Part shown: positions 33,896 through 41,886 of the stretch, piece by piece | Numbering within the stretch: position 1 is the stretch's first letter | How the letters are laid out: every line of letters starts with the position of its first letter | NCBI GenBank assembly: GCA_029260655.1 | Contig: JAJDCU010000049.1 | Span: 1 to 64,000, forward strand | DNA length: 64,000 bases | DNA from: Phycisphaeraceae bacterium | Lineage (GTDB): Bacteria > Planctomycetota > Phycisphaerae > Phycisphaerales > Phycisphaeraceae | Direction: 5' to 3' | Notes under the pieces: generated by a model | The model's input: the letters and a program-made list of their open reading frames with translations, nothing else | Database searches by the model: none | What the model was told of the DNA's origin: nothing | Program-made: the position numbers and the translations under genes

Positions 33896-34846
33896 ATGCT
33901 CAAGCATCGGCTCATCTTCGGCCCGATCATGATCGCGGCGCTGATCGGCGTGGTCATCGCCGACGCCCTGCTGGACTCGGTGGACCTGACCGACTCACCG
34001 CTTCAAGACCTGTTTCTGGGTCGGACCTACCTGCCTGCTGGCCTGTTGATGCTTTTATGTTTCGCGGCGCTGGTGGTGCTGGGGTCCAGAGAGCTGTGCG
34101 TGATCTTCCGCGCCAAGGCCGTGATCATCGACACGCCGGTGATCATTCTCAGCGGGCTGCTTGGGCTCGTGCTGTTCTTCGCGATCCCCCACGGCCTGGG
34201 CTCGCAGACCGCGGTGGCGATCTACGGCACGGCGATGGTGGGCCTGTTCATGGCGACCCTGGTGATCCACAGCCGCAGGGGCCGGACCCAGGGCGCAATA
34301 CACGCCGCAGCCGCCGCCATGTTCACCTTCGTCTACCTGGGCGTCCTGCCGGGCTACCTCATTGCGATCCGCTCGTGGCACTCGGCGTGGACCCTCGTGG
34401 CGGTCATCGGGATCATCAAGGCCTGCGACATCGGGGCATACTTCACAGGGCTGGCGATCGGCAAGCACAAGCTCATCCCCTGGCTGAGCCCGAAAAAGAC
34501 CTGGGAGGGGCTCATCGGCGGGATGGTCCTGTCCGCTGTATTGGCGACGGCCCTGGCGGCTCTGGGCAACCATTATGAGGTCACCGGGTACTGGGCCCGA
34601 CATGAAGCCGGACGGTCGTTTGTCAGCGTGTCCTACCCTTTGTGGTTCGTCTTCCCCGCCGGCCTGGCGCTGGGCCTGATCGGGCAGTTCGGGGACCTGG
34701 TCGCCAGCCTGTTCAAGCGGGACGCGGGGATCAAGGACTCGGGACGGGCTGTGCCGGGGTTCGGCGGGGTCCTGGATGTCATCGATTCCCCTATCGTCGT
34801 CGCCCCGTTCGCCTACTGGCTGCTGATGCTGACCCGGGTCCTGTGA
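33896..34846 (+). CDS. cdsA: Phosphatidate cytidylyltransferase
   Basis: CdsA converts phosphatidate and CTP to CDP-diacylglycerol, the branch point of phospholipid synthesis, in the inner membrane. The 316-residue protein (ATG 33896, MLKHRLIFGPIMIAALIGVV) has about eight helices and the family signatures KACDIGAYFTGLAIGKHKLI, SPKKTWEGLIGGM (S-P-K-K-T-x-E), GQFGDLVASLFKRDAGIKDS and the C-terminal PGFGGVLDVIDS (P-G-H-G-G-(I/V)-L-D-R-x-D-S-like; His replaced by Phe, Arg by Val). No clear ribosome-binding site is visible; an upstream in-frame GTG at 33881 is possible. infC follows on the same strand after about 250 bases. Confidence 0.93.
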   Translation: MLKHRLIFGPIMIAALIGVVIADALLDSVDLTDSPLQDLFLGRTYLPAGLLMLLCFAALVVLGSRELCVIFRAKAVIIDTPVIILSGLLGLVLFFAIPHGLGSQTAVAIYGTAMVGLFMATLVIHSRRGRTQGAIHAAAAAMFTFVYLGVLPGYLIAIRSWHSAWTLVAVIGIIKACDIGAYFTGLAIGKHKLIPWLSPKKTWEGLIGGMVLSAVLATALAALGNHYEVTGYWARHEAGRSFVSVSYPLWFVFPAGLALGLIGQFGDLVASLFKRDAGIKDSGRAVPGFGGVLDVIDSPIVVAPFAYWLLMLTRVL

Positions 34847-35103
34847 CCGCCTAGGGGTCGGGCTTGTGCATAACCGCCCCCGCCTGGACCGGGGCTCCTT
34901 GCTGGATAAGCCCGGGAGCGATAACCTGTTGGGGTGTTGGCCAGGGTTCTGGTCGGCCCGTGCGTGATGATTGCGCTCATAGGCCGGCGGACACGTGATG
35001 GGTGTGGTACTCATCCGCGTTACCTGGTCTTAATGTCACAGGCCCGGCCAGAATCGGCCGATGCCGCCATGGTTCACTGTACCCACACCGAAAGGCCGCT
35101 CCC

Positions 35104-35757
35104 ATCGCTAGAGGACGATTCCGACCCCAGCCCCGCGACACCGGCAAACGCCTGCGCACCAACGACCTGATCCGTATCTCCCCGGTCCGGCTGATTGACG
35201 AAAATGACAATCCCGTCGGCGTCGTCGAAGTCGACGAAGCGAAGCGACTGGCCAAGGAGGCCGGGCTCGACCTCGTCGAAGTCGCGCCCAAGGGCGATCC
35301 GCCTGTCTGTAAGATCATGGACTACGGCAAGTGGAAGTACGCCCAGAAAAAGAAAGAGCAAAAAGCACGCAGCCACGCCAAGCAAAGCGAGCTCAAGGGC
35401 ATGCGGCTGCGCCCCAAGATCGACATCCACGACCTCGAAATCAAGATGGGCAAGGCCCGCGAGTTCCTCAACGACGGAGACAAGGTCCAGTTCACGATGT
35501 TGTTCCGCGGCCGGGAGATGGCCCACCGCAACCTCGGGCTGGACTCGATGCGCCGGATCTGTGAGCAACTGGAGGACATCGCCAAGGTCGAGTCCCCGCC
35601 GAAGATGATGGGCCGGCGAGCCACGATGGTCCTGGCCCCCGACCGCAACGCCACCGGCAAGCCCGAAAAAGACGCGAACAAGAAGGCCTCACCCCCGCCC
35701 GCCGCTGAGCAAGCTGCGCCCCCGCCCGCGGAAAAGCCCCAGCCGTCGTCCACGTAG
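35104..35757 (+). CDS. infC: Translation initiation factor IF-3 (ATC start)
   Basis: IF-3 binds the 30S subunit, prevents premature 50S joining and checks start codons. The frame has all IF-3 motifs: LRTNDLIRISPVRLIDENDN, AKEAGLDLVEVAPKGDPPVC, IMDYGKWKYAQKKKEQK, then the C-domain KIDIHDLEIKMGKAREFLND and MLFRGREMAHRNLG. No ATG, GTG or TTG start is available in frame near the expected N-terminus. ATC at 35104 (IARGRFRPQP) with AAAGG eight bases upstream fits the known use of rare start codons by infC, which serves autoregulation. The C-terminus has an extra Pro/Ala-rich tail of about 30 residues. Neighbouring rpmI and rplT are absent. Confidence 0.93.
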   Translation: MARGRFRPQPRDTGKRLRTNDLIRISPVRLIDENDNPVGVVEVDEAKRLAKEAGLDLVEVAPKGDPPVCKIMDYGKWKYAQKKKEQKARSHAKQSELKGMRLRPKIDIHDLEIKMGKAREFLNDGDKVQFTMLFRGREMAHRNLGLDSMRRICEQLEDIAKVESPPKMMGRRATMVLAPDRNATGKPEKDANKKASPPPAAEQAAPPPAEKPQPSST

Positions 35758-35876
35758 CAGCCGAACGCCAACTCGACTCCCGACCTCTTTTCCGTTCCCT
35801 CATAACAACCGGATCAAAGAACCCGAGGGGCTCAAATTGAGGCCGGACGTTCCATTGCTGCAAGCGGCTTATCACA

Positions 35877-36518
35877 ATGCATGACGCGCCTGACCTTCCC
35901 GCAGCACTGACACATGTCTATTGGCTTAGCGGCGCAAGTGGGGCCGCGAAATCCACTATCGCCCGGCGCCTGGCCGCTGCGCATGACATGACGCTCTATT
36001 CCACCGATGAGGTGATGGCCGATCACGCAAAGCGGTACACGCCAGATGAATGTCCGCGGCTGGAAAACTTCAAGCACATGACGATGGACGAGCGTTGGCT
36101 AAACCGCACGCCGGACGTGATGTTCGAAACATTTCACTGGTTTCACGGCGAGGGGTTTCACCTTATCCTCGAGGACCTTCTCTCTCTGCCCCGCGACCGG
36201 AAGATCGTTGTCGAGGGTTTCCGGCCGCTGCCGCATCTTGTAACGCCGGTCATTGTGTCGCCGCATCAGGCGATCTGGCTTATCCCGACCCCTCAGTTCC
36301 GGGCAAAGGCGTTCGAGGCGCGGGGCACGATGTGGGACATCCCGAATAAGACGAGCCAGCCGGAGAAGGCGCTTCAGAACCTGCTGACCCGCGATGCCAT
36401 GTTCGCCCAGCGGCTTGACAAAGAAGCCGAGGCAGAGGGTGTTGCAACGATAGTCGTGGATGGCGCCCGGTCCGAAGACGAATTGCTGGACGCCGTCGGA
36501 TCGCATTTCAAGCTTTAA
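35877..36518 (+). CDS. P-loop kinase-like NTPase, unknown substrate
   Basis: A 213-residue cytoplasmic protein with a Walker A loop GASGAAKST at about residues 19-27, a loop of the small-kinase type (adenylate/shikimate kinase-like, G-x2-G-x2-K-S/T). Then YSTDEVM with an Asp that may bind substrate, a long helical middle, and KIVVEGFRPLPHLV, a position where kinases of this group have a strand with a catalytic Asp. The substrate is not recognised. No ribosome-binding site is evident. It is followed by the repeat-flanked FRG gene on the opposite strand. Confidence 0.65.
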   Translation: MHDAPDLPAALTHVYWLSGASGAAKSTIARRLAAAHDMTLYSTDEVMADHAKRYTPDECPRLENFKHMTMDERWLNRTPDVMFETFHWFHGEGFHLILEDLLSLPRDRKIVVEGFRPLPHLVTPVIVSPHQAIWLIPTPQFRAKAFEARGTMWDIPNKTSQPEKALQNLLTRDAMFAQRLDKEAEAEGVATIVVDGARSEDELLDAVGSHFKL

Positions 36519-36552
36519 GACCTATGGGCCAGGCGGACTGGACATGCAGATG

Positions 36553-36596
36553 ACCGGAAAAAGGATAACAACAAGGAGCTTACCCCCTTTTTCGCC
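36553..36596. repeat. Repeat ACCGGAAAAAGG with inverted partner, downstream of the FRG gene
   Basis: ACCGGAAAAAGG at 36553-36564 and CCCCCTTTTTCGCC at 36583-36596 form an imperfect inverted pair. The same direct motif appears three times in tandem on the other side of the FRG gene. Confidence 0.65.
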
Positions 36597-36652
36597 TCCC
36601 GCTAATGCCTCAAAAAGCCGCCAGGAGACCCGGATGTGATAGATACTTATCT

Positions 36653-37357
36653 TTAGATGAATCTATCATGGATGTGTCTACCAATACCGTCGAGGTCTGG
36701 GAAGAGTGTTGCCCGATGTACATCAAGGCGTTGAAGTTCACATCGAATACGCGGTCGTGCCTTGTTGGGGATTATCAAGCGGTGCAATGAAAGACCCCAC
36801 GGATCATCGAGTGACTTGAACCTTGGCGGGTGGACCGTAAATACAGATGCCTGCGAAGTAATTCTCGGGTGAATATGTGAAGGCTGATACAGCCGCAATT
36901 CTGATACTTCCAACGGGTTGCGATCTACCTGTTCATCGAGGGCATATCCTAACTCAACGTAAGTGTAGCACCACACAGCACTGTCGGTGTCAGTTTGTTC
37001 TTCAACCGCAAAATATAGTGCCCCTAGTGGGTTTTCTGTCCAATCGAGAAGCCTTGTGGGGGCTCCATGATGCCGGGCTAATGCGAGGAACTCCCAGTTA
37101 TTCGTAGGTCGAGTTCTTAGATATCGGGACGAGAGTTTCTTGAAATCCTGAAACACTAATCTCTCGTGATCTTCCCGAGATATTCTGGCGTGGACATTTG
37201 AGAATATAGACCTATCGATGACCGGCTCAAGTTCCCAATCTTTGTCGCGGTGTCCTCGAAATAGATAAGGAGACTTGAGTTCGTCAAATATAACCTTGGT
37301 GAACTCGGCCACTGAGTCAATCCTGCGATCAGTGAACTCGAACCAATCATTCGACAT
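36653..37357 (-). CDS. FRG-domain protein
   Basis: A 234-residue protein with the FRG domain named for its Phe-Arg-Gly motif: SPYLFRGHRDKDWELEPVID near residues 30-50 and LARHHGAPTRLLDWTENPLG at about 90-110, followed by the helix GALYFAVEEQ. FRG proteins occur in mobile islands and among candidate toxin or defence genes, but their activity is not established. AGGAGG seven bases before the ATG is the best ribosome-binding site in the region. Base composition is clearly less GC-rich than that of its neighbours, which suggests acquisition from elsewhere. No partner gene of a toxin-antitoxin type was found. Confidence 0.85.
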   Translation of the reverse strand: MSNDWFEFTDRRIDSVAEFTKVIFDELKSPYLFRGHRDKDWELEPVIDRSIFSNVHARISREDHERLVFQDFKKLSSRYLRTRPTNNWEFLALARHHGAPTRLLDWTENPLGALYFAVEEQTDTDSAVWCYTYVELGYALDEQVDRNPLEVSELRLYQPSHIHPRITSQASVFTVHPPRFKSLDDPWGLSLHRLIIPNKARPRIRCELQRLDVHRATLFPDLDGIGRHIHDRFI

Positions 37358-37380
37358 TCTAGGGCCTCCTTAGCACCAGG

Positions 37381-37418
37381 ACCGGAAAAAGGGACCGGAA
37401 AAAGGACCGGAAAAAGGG
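37381..37418 (+). repeat. Three tandem copies of ACCGGAAAAAGG(G)
   Basis: ACCGGAAAAAGGG, ACCGGAAAAAGG and ACCGGAAAAAGGG at 37381, 37394 and 37406, followed by TCGGGAGTCG. They lie upstream of the FRG gene start; a fourth copy lies beyond its 3' end at 36553. Related GAAAAAGGGGTCGGGAG strings accompany REP-type elements in other bacteria, to my recollection. Confidence 0.75.
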
Positions 37419-37461
37419 TCGGGAGTCGAATTGGGTGTCCGCTACCGCAAATCTGCCATCC

Positions 37462-38502
37462 TCACAACAACCCCGCCGTCTCATCCAGATCGAACACCGC
37501 GTTCATGTTCTGGACTGCTTGCCCGGCTGCGCCCTTGATCATGTTGTCGATCGCGCTGAAGACCACGACGGTCGGCCGATCGCCTTGTTTGGTCAGCCGG
37601 ACGGTGATGTCGCAGAAGTTGGTGCCGGCGACATCCTTGACGTTGGGCAGGCCTTCCCTGACCCGGACGAAAGGCTCGTCGGCGTAGGTCGCTTCGTAGG
37701 CTTCGTACAGCTCGTCTTCGGTCACATCCGGGCCCGTCGGTTCGAGGTAGATCGTCTCCAGGATCCCCCGGTCGATCGGCAATAGGTGCGGGACGAACAG
37801 CGTGTGGATCAGCTTGCCCGCCACGGTCGAAAGGGTCTGCTCGATTTCCGGCTGATGCCGGTGCCCGCCGATCACGCCGTAGGGCAGGTACGACTCGTTG
37901 TGGTTTGGAAAGTGCAGCAGGTCGCTTGCCTTTTTGCCGGCCCCGGTCGTGCCGCTGGCGGCGTTGATGATGATGGGGTCGTGCTTGACCAGGCTGTGCG
38001 ACAACAGCGGCGCGACGGCGAGCGCCGCTGCGGTGGGATAGCACCCGGGGTTGGCGACCAGCATCGCCCCCGGAAGTTGGTCTCTGTTTAATTCCGGCAG
38101 GCCGTACACCGCCTCCGCCAGGTTGTCCGGGTCGGCATGGGGATGGTCGTAGGTCCGCTCGTACAGCGCCGCGTCGGCCAGCCGGTAGTCCGCCGACAGG
38201 TCGATCACCCGAAGCCCGGCGTCCAGCAGCTTGGGCGCATAGCTCATCGCCGCCCGGTGCGGCAGCGCGAGAAACACCACGTCCGCCTCGTCGGCGACCG
38301 CCTCGGGGTCGATCGGCCGACAGATCGCAAGGTCATCGTCCACCCGGCCAAGCAGCGCGGGGAACACCTCCCGGATGTCCGGCAGCTCGTCGCGGTGGCT
38401 GGCCAGGTACGTCAGCTCGGCCGAGGGATGGCGAGAAAGGGTATCGATCAGGTGATACCCCGTGTAACCGGTGGGTCCGATGATGGCGGTTCGGATAGGC
38501 AT
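37462..38502 (-). CDS. argC: N-acetyl-gamma-glutamyl-phosphate reductase
   Basis: ArgC reduces N-acetylglutamyl phosphate with NADPH to the semialdehyde, the third step of arginine synthesis. From ATG 38502 (MPIRTAIIGPTGYTGYHLID) it is 346 residues; the G-x-T/S-G-Y-x-G loop binds NADP. The catalytic Cys is in ANPGCYPTAAALA at about 150, and the active-site His in GVIGGHRHQPEI. SGTTGAGKKAS and the C-terminal DNMIKGAAGQAVQNMN are further family motifs. The other arg genes are not in the window. The FRG element lies just downstream (3' side), the YhaM-like gene upstream. Confidence 0.96.
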   Translation of the reverse strand: MPIRTAIIGPTGYTGYHLIDTLSRHPSAELTYLASHRDELPDIREVFPALLGRVDDDLAICRPIDPEAVADEADVVFLALPHRAAMSYAPKLLDAGLRVIDLSADYRLADAALYERTYDHPHADPDNLAEAVYGLPELNRDQLPGAMLVANPGCYPTAAALAVAPLLSHSLVKHDPIIINAASGTTGAGKKASDLLHFPNHNESYLPYGVIGGHRHQPEIEQTLSTVAGKLIHTLFVPHLLPIDRGILETIYLEPTGPDVTEDELYEAYEATYADEPFVRVREGLPNVKDVAGTNFCDITVRLTKQGDRPTVVVFSAIDNMIKGAAGQAVQNMNAVFDLDETAGLL

Positions 38503-38840
38503 AGCCGGGCATTGTGCCCCGTCCACGCGCGTAGATCAAAACACCCGCTCCTAATTCGTGGCCGTCACAGCCACCGCACGACCCCAGCCCTCAAGCCTTT
38601 GGGCAGGCCCAGGCGGCACGGGGAATATCCTATCTTATTTATATTGCAATATTTATACTTTGGCCTCACCGCGTGGCCGTAGCAGGTCGTTAGTTGCCGG
38701 ATGCCTGAAAAAAGCGATGGCGACGGAGCATAAGCCCGGCTAACAACTCCGCAAAACCCCACGGACGTCGGCGGGTGCTTCGGGCGAGTGTGCCTCGGGC
38801 AAACACGCTTCAGACAGGCGCGACGGCCTGACAGATACGC
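38503..38840. other. 338-base intergenic region upstream of argC
   Basis: Holds an AT-rich island around 38630-38665 with the perfect palindrome ATATTGCAATAT (38641-38652), about 140 bases before argC; it may be a promoter or operator. A short hairpin (GGCC...CACCGCGTGGCC, near 38662-38678) follows. No gene is visible. Confidence 0.4.
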
Positions 38841-39839
38841 CTACTGCCCATCCGCCACGGTCGTCGGGTCGGGTCGGTATAGCTTGGTATCCAGCGCCCA
38901 TATCTTCTCGGTGAAGTTGCCGCCCAGCGCCGCGGGTTTGTCGTCGCCGTTGCGTGCGGCGCTCATCGCCATGTTCAGCTTCGCGTCGAGGTTATCAAGG
39001 ATGCTGATCGCGATCGCTTCGGGCGTTGCTGGGATCTTCAGCGCCCCGAACTCCGGCACGCCGTGGTGCGACAGGATGATGTGCGTCAGAACACGGAGGA
39101 TCGCGTCGGGCACCTTCGTCCCGGCCTCCTGACAGGCGCGGGCTTTGTCCTGAAGCCAGACCGCGCCCCGGGCGATGTGCCCGACCAGTTGCCCGTCCTC
39201 GGAATAGCCAAACCCCTGCTCCCAGGTCAGCTCATCGCACTTGCCCAGGTCGTGCAGGAACAGCCCGAACATCATGATGTCGCGGTTAAGCTTGGGATGC
39301 AGCGGGCAGAACACGTCCGCCAGTTTCATCAGCGAAAGCGTGTGTTCGAGCAGCCCACCTAAGTAAGCGTGGTGCAGCGTCATCGCCGCCGGGGCCTTGC
39401 AGAACTTGTCCATCAACTCGCCGTCTTCGAGGTAGCGGTTGGCCAGCTCCTTGATCGCCGGGTGTTCAAGCGACTGGAGAAACCGCAGCACCTGCGCGAA
39501 CATCTCGTCGATGTCGTATTCGGTCGAGGGCAGCAGCTCCGTGAGGTCCGCCGCGCTGGGCTCATAAGGCCGGATGTCCTGGATGATGATCTGCATCTCG
39601 CCCTGGTACGGCTGGGTCTGCCCGGCGATCCAAACAAACCCGTCCGTCGGCAGCGTCTGGAACTGCTCCTCGGAAGTGTTCCACATCCGACCCGGCGTCC
39701 GCCCCGTCTTGTCCGCCAACAGGCACTTGATGAACGGCTTGCCGTTCTTGGTTTTGCCGAGCTGACAGTTCTGCACCGCGAACACCCCGTCGATGTTCTG
39801 CGCCGCTTGCAGGTCACGGATATAAACACGGTCAGGCAC
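38841..39839 (-). CDS. YhaM-like 3'-5' exoribonuclease (OB fold plus HD domain), GTG start
   Basis: A 332-residue protein if started at GTG 39839 (MPDRVYIRDLQAAQNIDGVF), chosen because AAGGAA is six bases upstream; the track start at 40082 is far too early. Residues 1-90 are an OB-fold with GVFAVQNCQLGKTKNGKPFI. An HD-domain hydrolase follows: HHAYLGGLLEHTLSL, FGLFLHDLGKCDEL (the HD pair) and ILSHHGVPEFGA. This is the architecture of YhaM and related exonucleases that trim RNA 3' ends. Metal ligands are complete by eye. It is probably monocistronic. Confidence 0.85.
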   Translation of the reverse strand: MPDRVYIRDLQAAQNIDGVFAVQNCQLGKTKNGKPFIKCLLADKTGRTPGRMWNTSEEQFQTLPTDGFVWIAGQTQPYQGEMQIIIQDIRPYEPSAADLTELLPSTEYDIDEMFAQVLRFLQSLEHPAIKELANRYLEDGELMDKFCKAPAAMTLHHAYLGGLLEHTLSLMKLADVFCPLHPKLNRDIMMFGLFLHDLGKCDELTWEQGFGYSEDGQLVGHIARGAVWLQDKARACQEAGTKVPDAILRVLTHIILSHHGVPEFGALKIPATPEAIAISILDNLDAKLNMAMSAARNGDDKPAALGGNFTEKIWALDTKLYRPDPTTVADGQ

Positions 39840-40158
39840 GGGCGATTCCTTCCAGTATGGGGATTCCAGCGAGCCGGGCATGATACCTGCCCGTTTATCC
39901 GGGGGCGAACCGGGGGCCAACCCGGGGCGAACCACCAAGACGCCAAGAATTACAGACGACAGGTTGAAACAGGGGGAGCCGGACGTTACGGATATAACCG
40001 GCTTCAACGGGTTTAGCACATGTGACCACGTCCTGAGCCCACCGCGTGGCCGCGGCCGCAACACATGTGCGCTACAGTTCAACTAAGACAGCTCTGGGCG
40101 CGAAAGTAACACAAGAGAAACCCGGATCCGATGATGGGTCGCCGGGAGGAGCATGCGG
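39840..40158. other. 319-base intergenic region
   Basis: Lies between the start of the YhaM-like gene and the stop of an exported protein gene, both minus strand. It contains CACCAAGACGCCAAGAATTAC (nonamer-like units, around 39941), two copies of ACATGTG (near 40019 and 40064) and CCACCGCGTGGCCGCGGCCG (near 40040). No gene was recognised. Confidence 0.4.
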
Positions 40159-40899
40159 TCAATGATGTGTTTCTACGTCACCGGTGTCATCTTGCTCAAC
40201 CGCAGATGTATCCGCCTGATCCACATCACGCGCTGTGCTGTCGGCCGCCTGGGTATCGGCCTCGGTGGTTGAGGGCTGCGTCGCCGCGGTGCGTAGCAGG
40301 GGCCGGGTGGGCCAGTCCACAAGTTGGAACATCACTTGAGGCTTGGGATCTTGGCCCGGACCGCCCTGCCGGCTGTCTTGAGCCGTCAGCGCGGTATCCA
40401 GCGGAGCACCGATCCGATGGCCGATCCGTGTATCCCGCCAGCCGCCATACACCGGCTCAGCATAAACCGCGCCGGCGGTGTATGACCGTGGCACGAGGTC
40501 GAAGACGGTGTTCGGGGGGATCAGGTCGATGAACTGACGATCGTTCGCCGGGGCGACGTTCAGCAGCACCTCGCCTTGACCCGTGCGGACCAGGTAGTCG
40601 GGGCGATCCAGCCAGGCCTGCACCCCGGGCAATCGGAGCTGATACTGTCGGGCCGCCGGGTCACCCGATGGGGGCGACCAGGGATCATGATCGGCCCGGC
40701 GGTACAGCGAGCCGGCCTGGCCATACACCCCGATGCCCTGCTCCACCCGGCGGAAACTTCTGGCACGCAGGTCCAGGTCGCTGACCGTCTGATCCACCGG
40801 CTCCAACTCGAAACCGGGATCGGTCTGCCCGATAGCGGATCCGACATACACGCACACGGCGATCAGGGCCCACATGATGTAAGCACGCCTGCTGGTCAT
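40159..40899 (-). CDS. Exported protein of unknown function
   Basis: A 246-residue protein with a signal peptide (MTSRRAYIMWALIAVCVYVG, cleavage after SAIGQ or nearby). The mature part has the segment SFRRVEQGIGVYGQAGSLYR and NVAPANDRQFIDLIPPNTVF, and its last 50 residues are Thr/Ala/Asp/Gln-rich and probably disordered (STTEADTQAADSTARDVDQA). No lipobox, no recognised family. The ATG lacks a clear ribosome-binding site. It may form an envelope gene pair with the lipoprotein gene just upstream (86 bases apart, same strand). Confidence 0.6.
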   Translation of the reverse strand: MTSRRAYIMWALIAVCVYVGSAIGQTDPGFELEPVDQTVSDLDLRARSFRRVEQGIGVYGQAGSLYRRADHDPWSPPSGDPAARQYQLRLPGVQAWLDRPDYLVRTGQGEVLLNVAPANDRQFIDLIPPNTVFDLVPRSYTAGAVYAEPVYGGWRDTRIGHRIGAPLDTALTAQDSRQGGPGQDPKPQVMFQLVDWPTRPLLRTAATQPSTTEADTQAADSTARDVDQADTSAVEQDDTGDVETHH

Positions 40900-40985
40900 A
40901 CGATTGATTATATCGCCGCGCCAAGCGCCTAGGATGACCGACCTCGATCAACCGCCTTAAAGGTCAGGCCGGCGGCGGCTACTTG

Positions 40986-41687
40986 CTACTTGGTCGGCTG
41001 GGTGGCCGGGGCCGATTCCGCGGTGTCCAAGGCCGCCTCCACCGCTTCGACCGCCTGGTCGGCCGGGGCTTCATCTACAGCCACCTCGGCCGCTTCCTCA
41101 ACGTCATCGGCAGCTTCTTCAGCCAATTCTTCGACAGCCTCTTGGACCTCTTCGGCCGCTTCTTCCACAGCCTGAGCGGCCGTGTCGGGCTGGCTCTGGG
41201 CGGCTTGCTGCTTGGATTCGGCGATCGCCTCCTGTGCCAGGGACTGCGCGGTCTGAGCTTCGGGCACCGGGGCCGCGTCCACCGAGCCGGGCATCTCCGG
41301 GGACTTGCGGTAGGACACCGCCACCCGGATGCGCTTGCCGGTCAGGTCGATACGGTCACTTCTGACCAGTTTCCCCGAGCGCTTGCGGCCGGTATTTGTC
41401 GGCAGGTCGTCGGTGCTGGTCAGCTTCCAGTTCACCCAACTAGGCGACCCCCCGTCTGCGCCGGTCTGCCCGGAAGCGCTGCCCTCGAAATCGAGCTTGA
41501 GGTCGTGGTTGACCGGGATATCCATGCTCCAGACCGACTCGTTCTTGTAGGTGTCGATCAACGCGATGGTAGTCGGCAGGTTCACGCTGCTGTGAAAGAC
41601 GTGCTGATCTTTGGCGGAGCAGCCCGTGACCAAAGCGATCAACGGCAAGGCGGTGACGAAGAACAGGGCACGTGTGAAGCTGGGCAT
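40986..41687 (-). CDS. Lipoprotein with acidic Ala/Glu-rich tail
   Basis: A 233-residue predicted lipoprotein. The signal peptide MPSFTRALFFVTALPLIALV ends in the lipobox V-T-G-C. The mature N-terminal domain (about 24-130) includes LPTTIALIDTYKNESVWSMD and DLTGKRIRVAVSYRKSPEMP. The C-terminal 100 residues are a highly acidic low-complexity stretch (QAVEEAAEEVQEAVEELAEE and similar), probably a long helix or coiled coil. AAGGA lies eight bases upstream of the ATG. No family recognised for the N-terminal domain. Confidence 0.7.
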   Translation of the reverse strand: MPSFTRALFFVTALPLIALVTGCSAKDQHVFHSSVNLPTTIALIDTYKNESVWSMDIPVNHDLKLDFEGSASGQTGADGGSPSWVNWKLTSTDDLPTNTGRKRSGKLVRSDRIDLTGKRIRVAVSYRKSPEMPGSVDAAPVPEAQTAQSLAQEAIAESKQQAAQSQPDTAAQAVEEAAEEVQEAVEELAEEAADDVEEAAEVAVDEAPADQAVEAVEAALDTAESAPATQPTK

Positions 41688-41886
41688 CGGTCGGATCCTT
41701 TATGTCTAAGCAACGGGCCGGCGTCCTTCACCGCCCCGGCGGAGCTATACCATAAGCCCCAGGCAACCATGTAGCCAGCCCGGGCTCATCCCCGGACCGG
41801 CCCGGGACCAGCCCTATTCTTCGGCCAAACGCCCCGGACCTCTGCCGACAAACCGTTATCAGCCCCTGATCCGGGGCCCGGCGGCC

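Noticed and set aside
37381-37418. Short tandem repeat as a CRISPR array
   Set aside because: The copies are directly adjacent without spacers and only 12-13 bases long; no cas gene is nearby.
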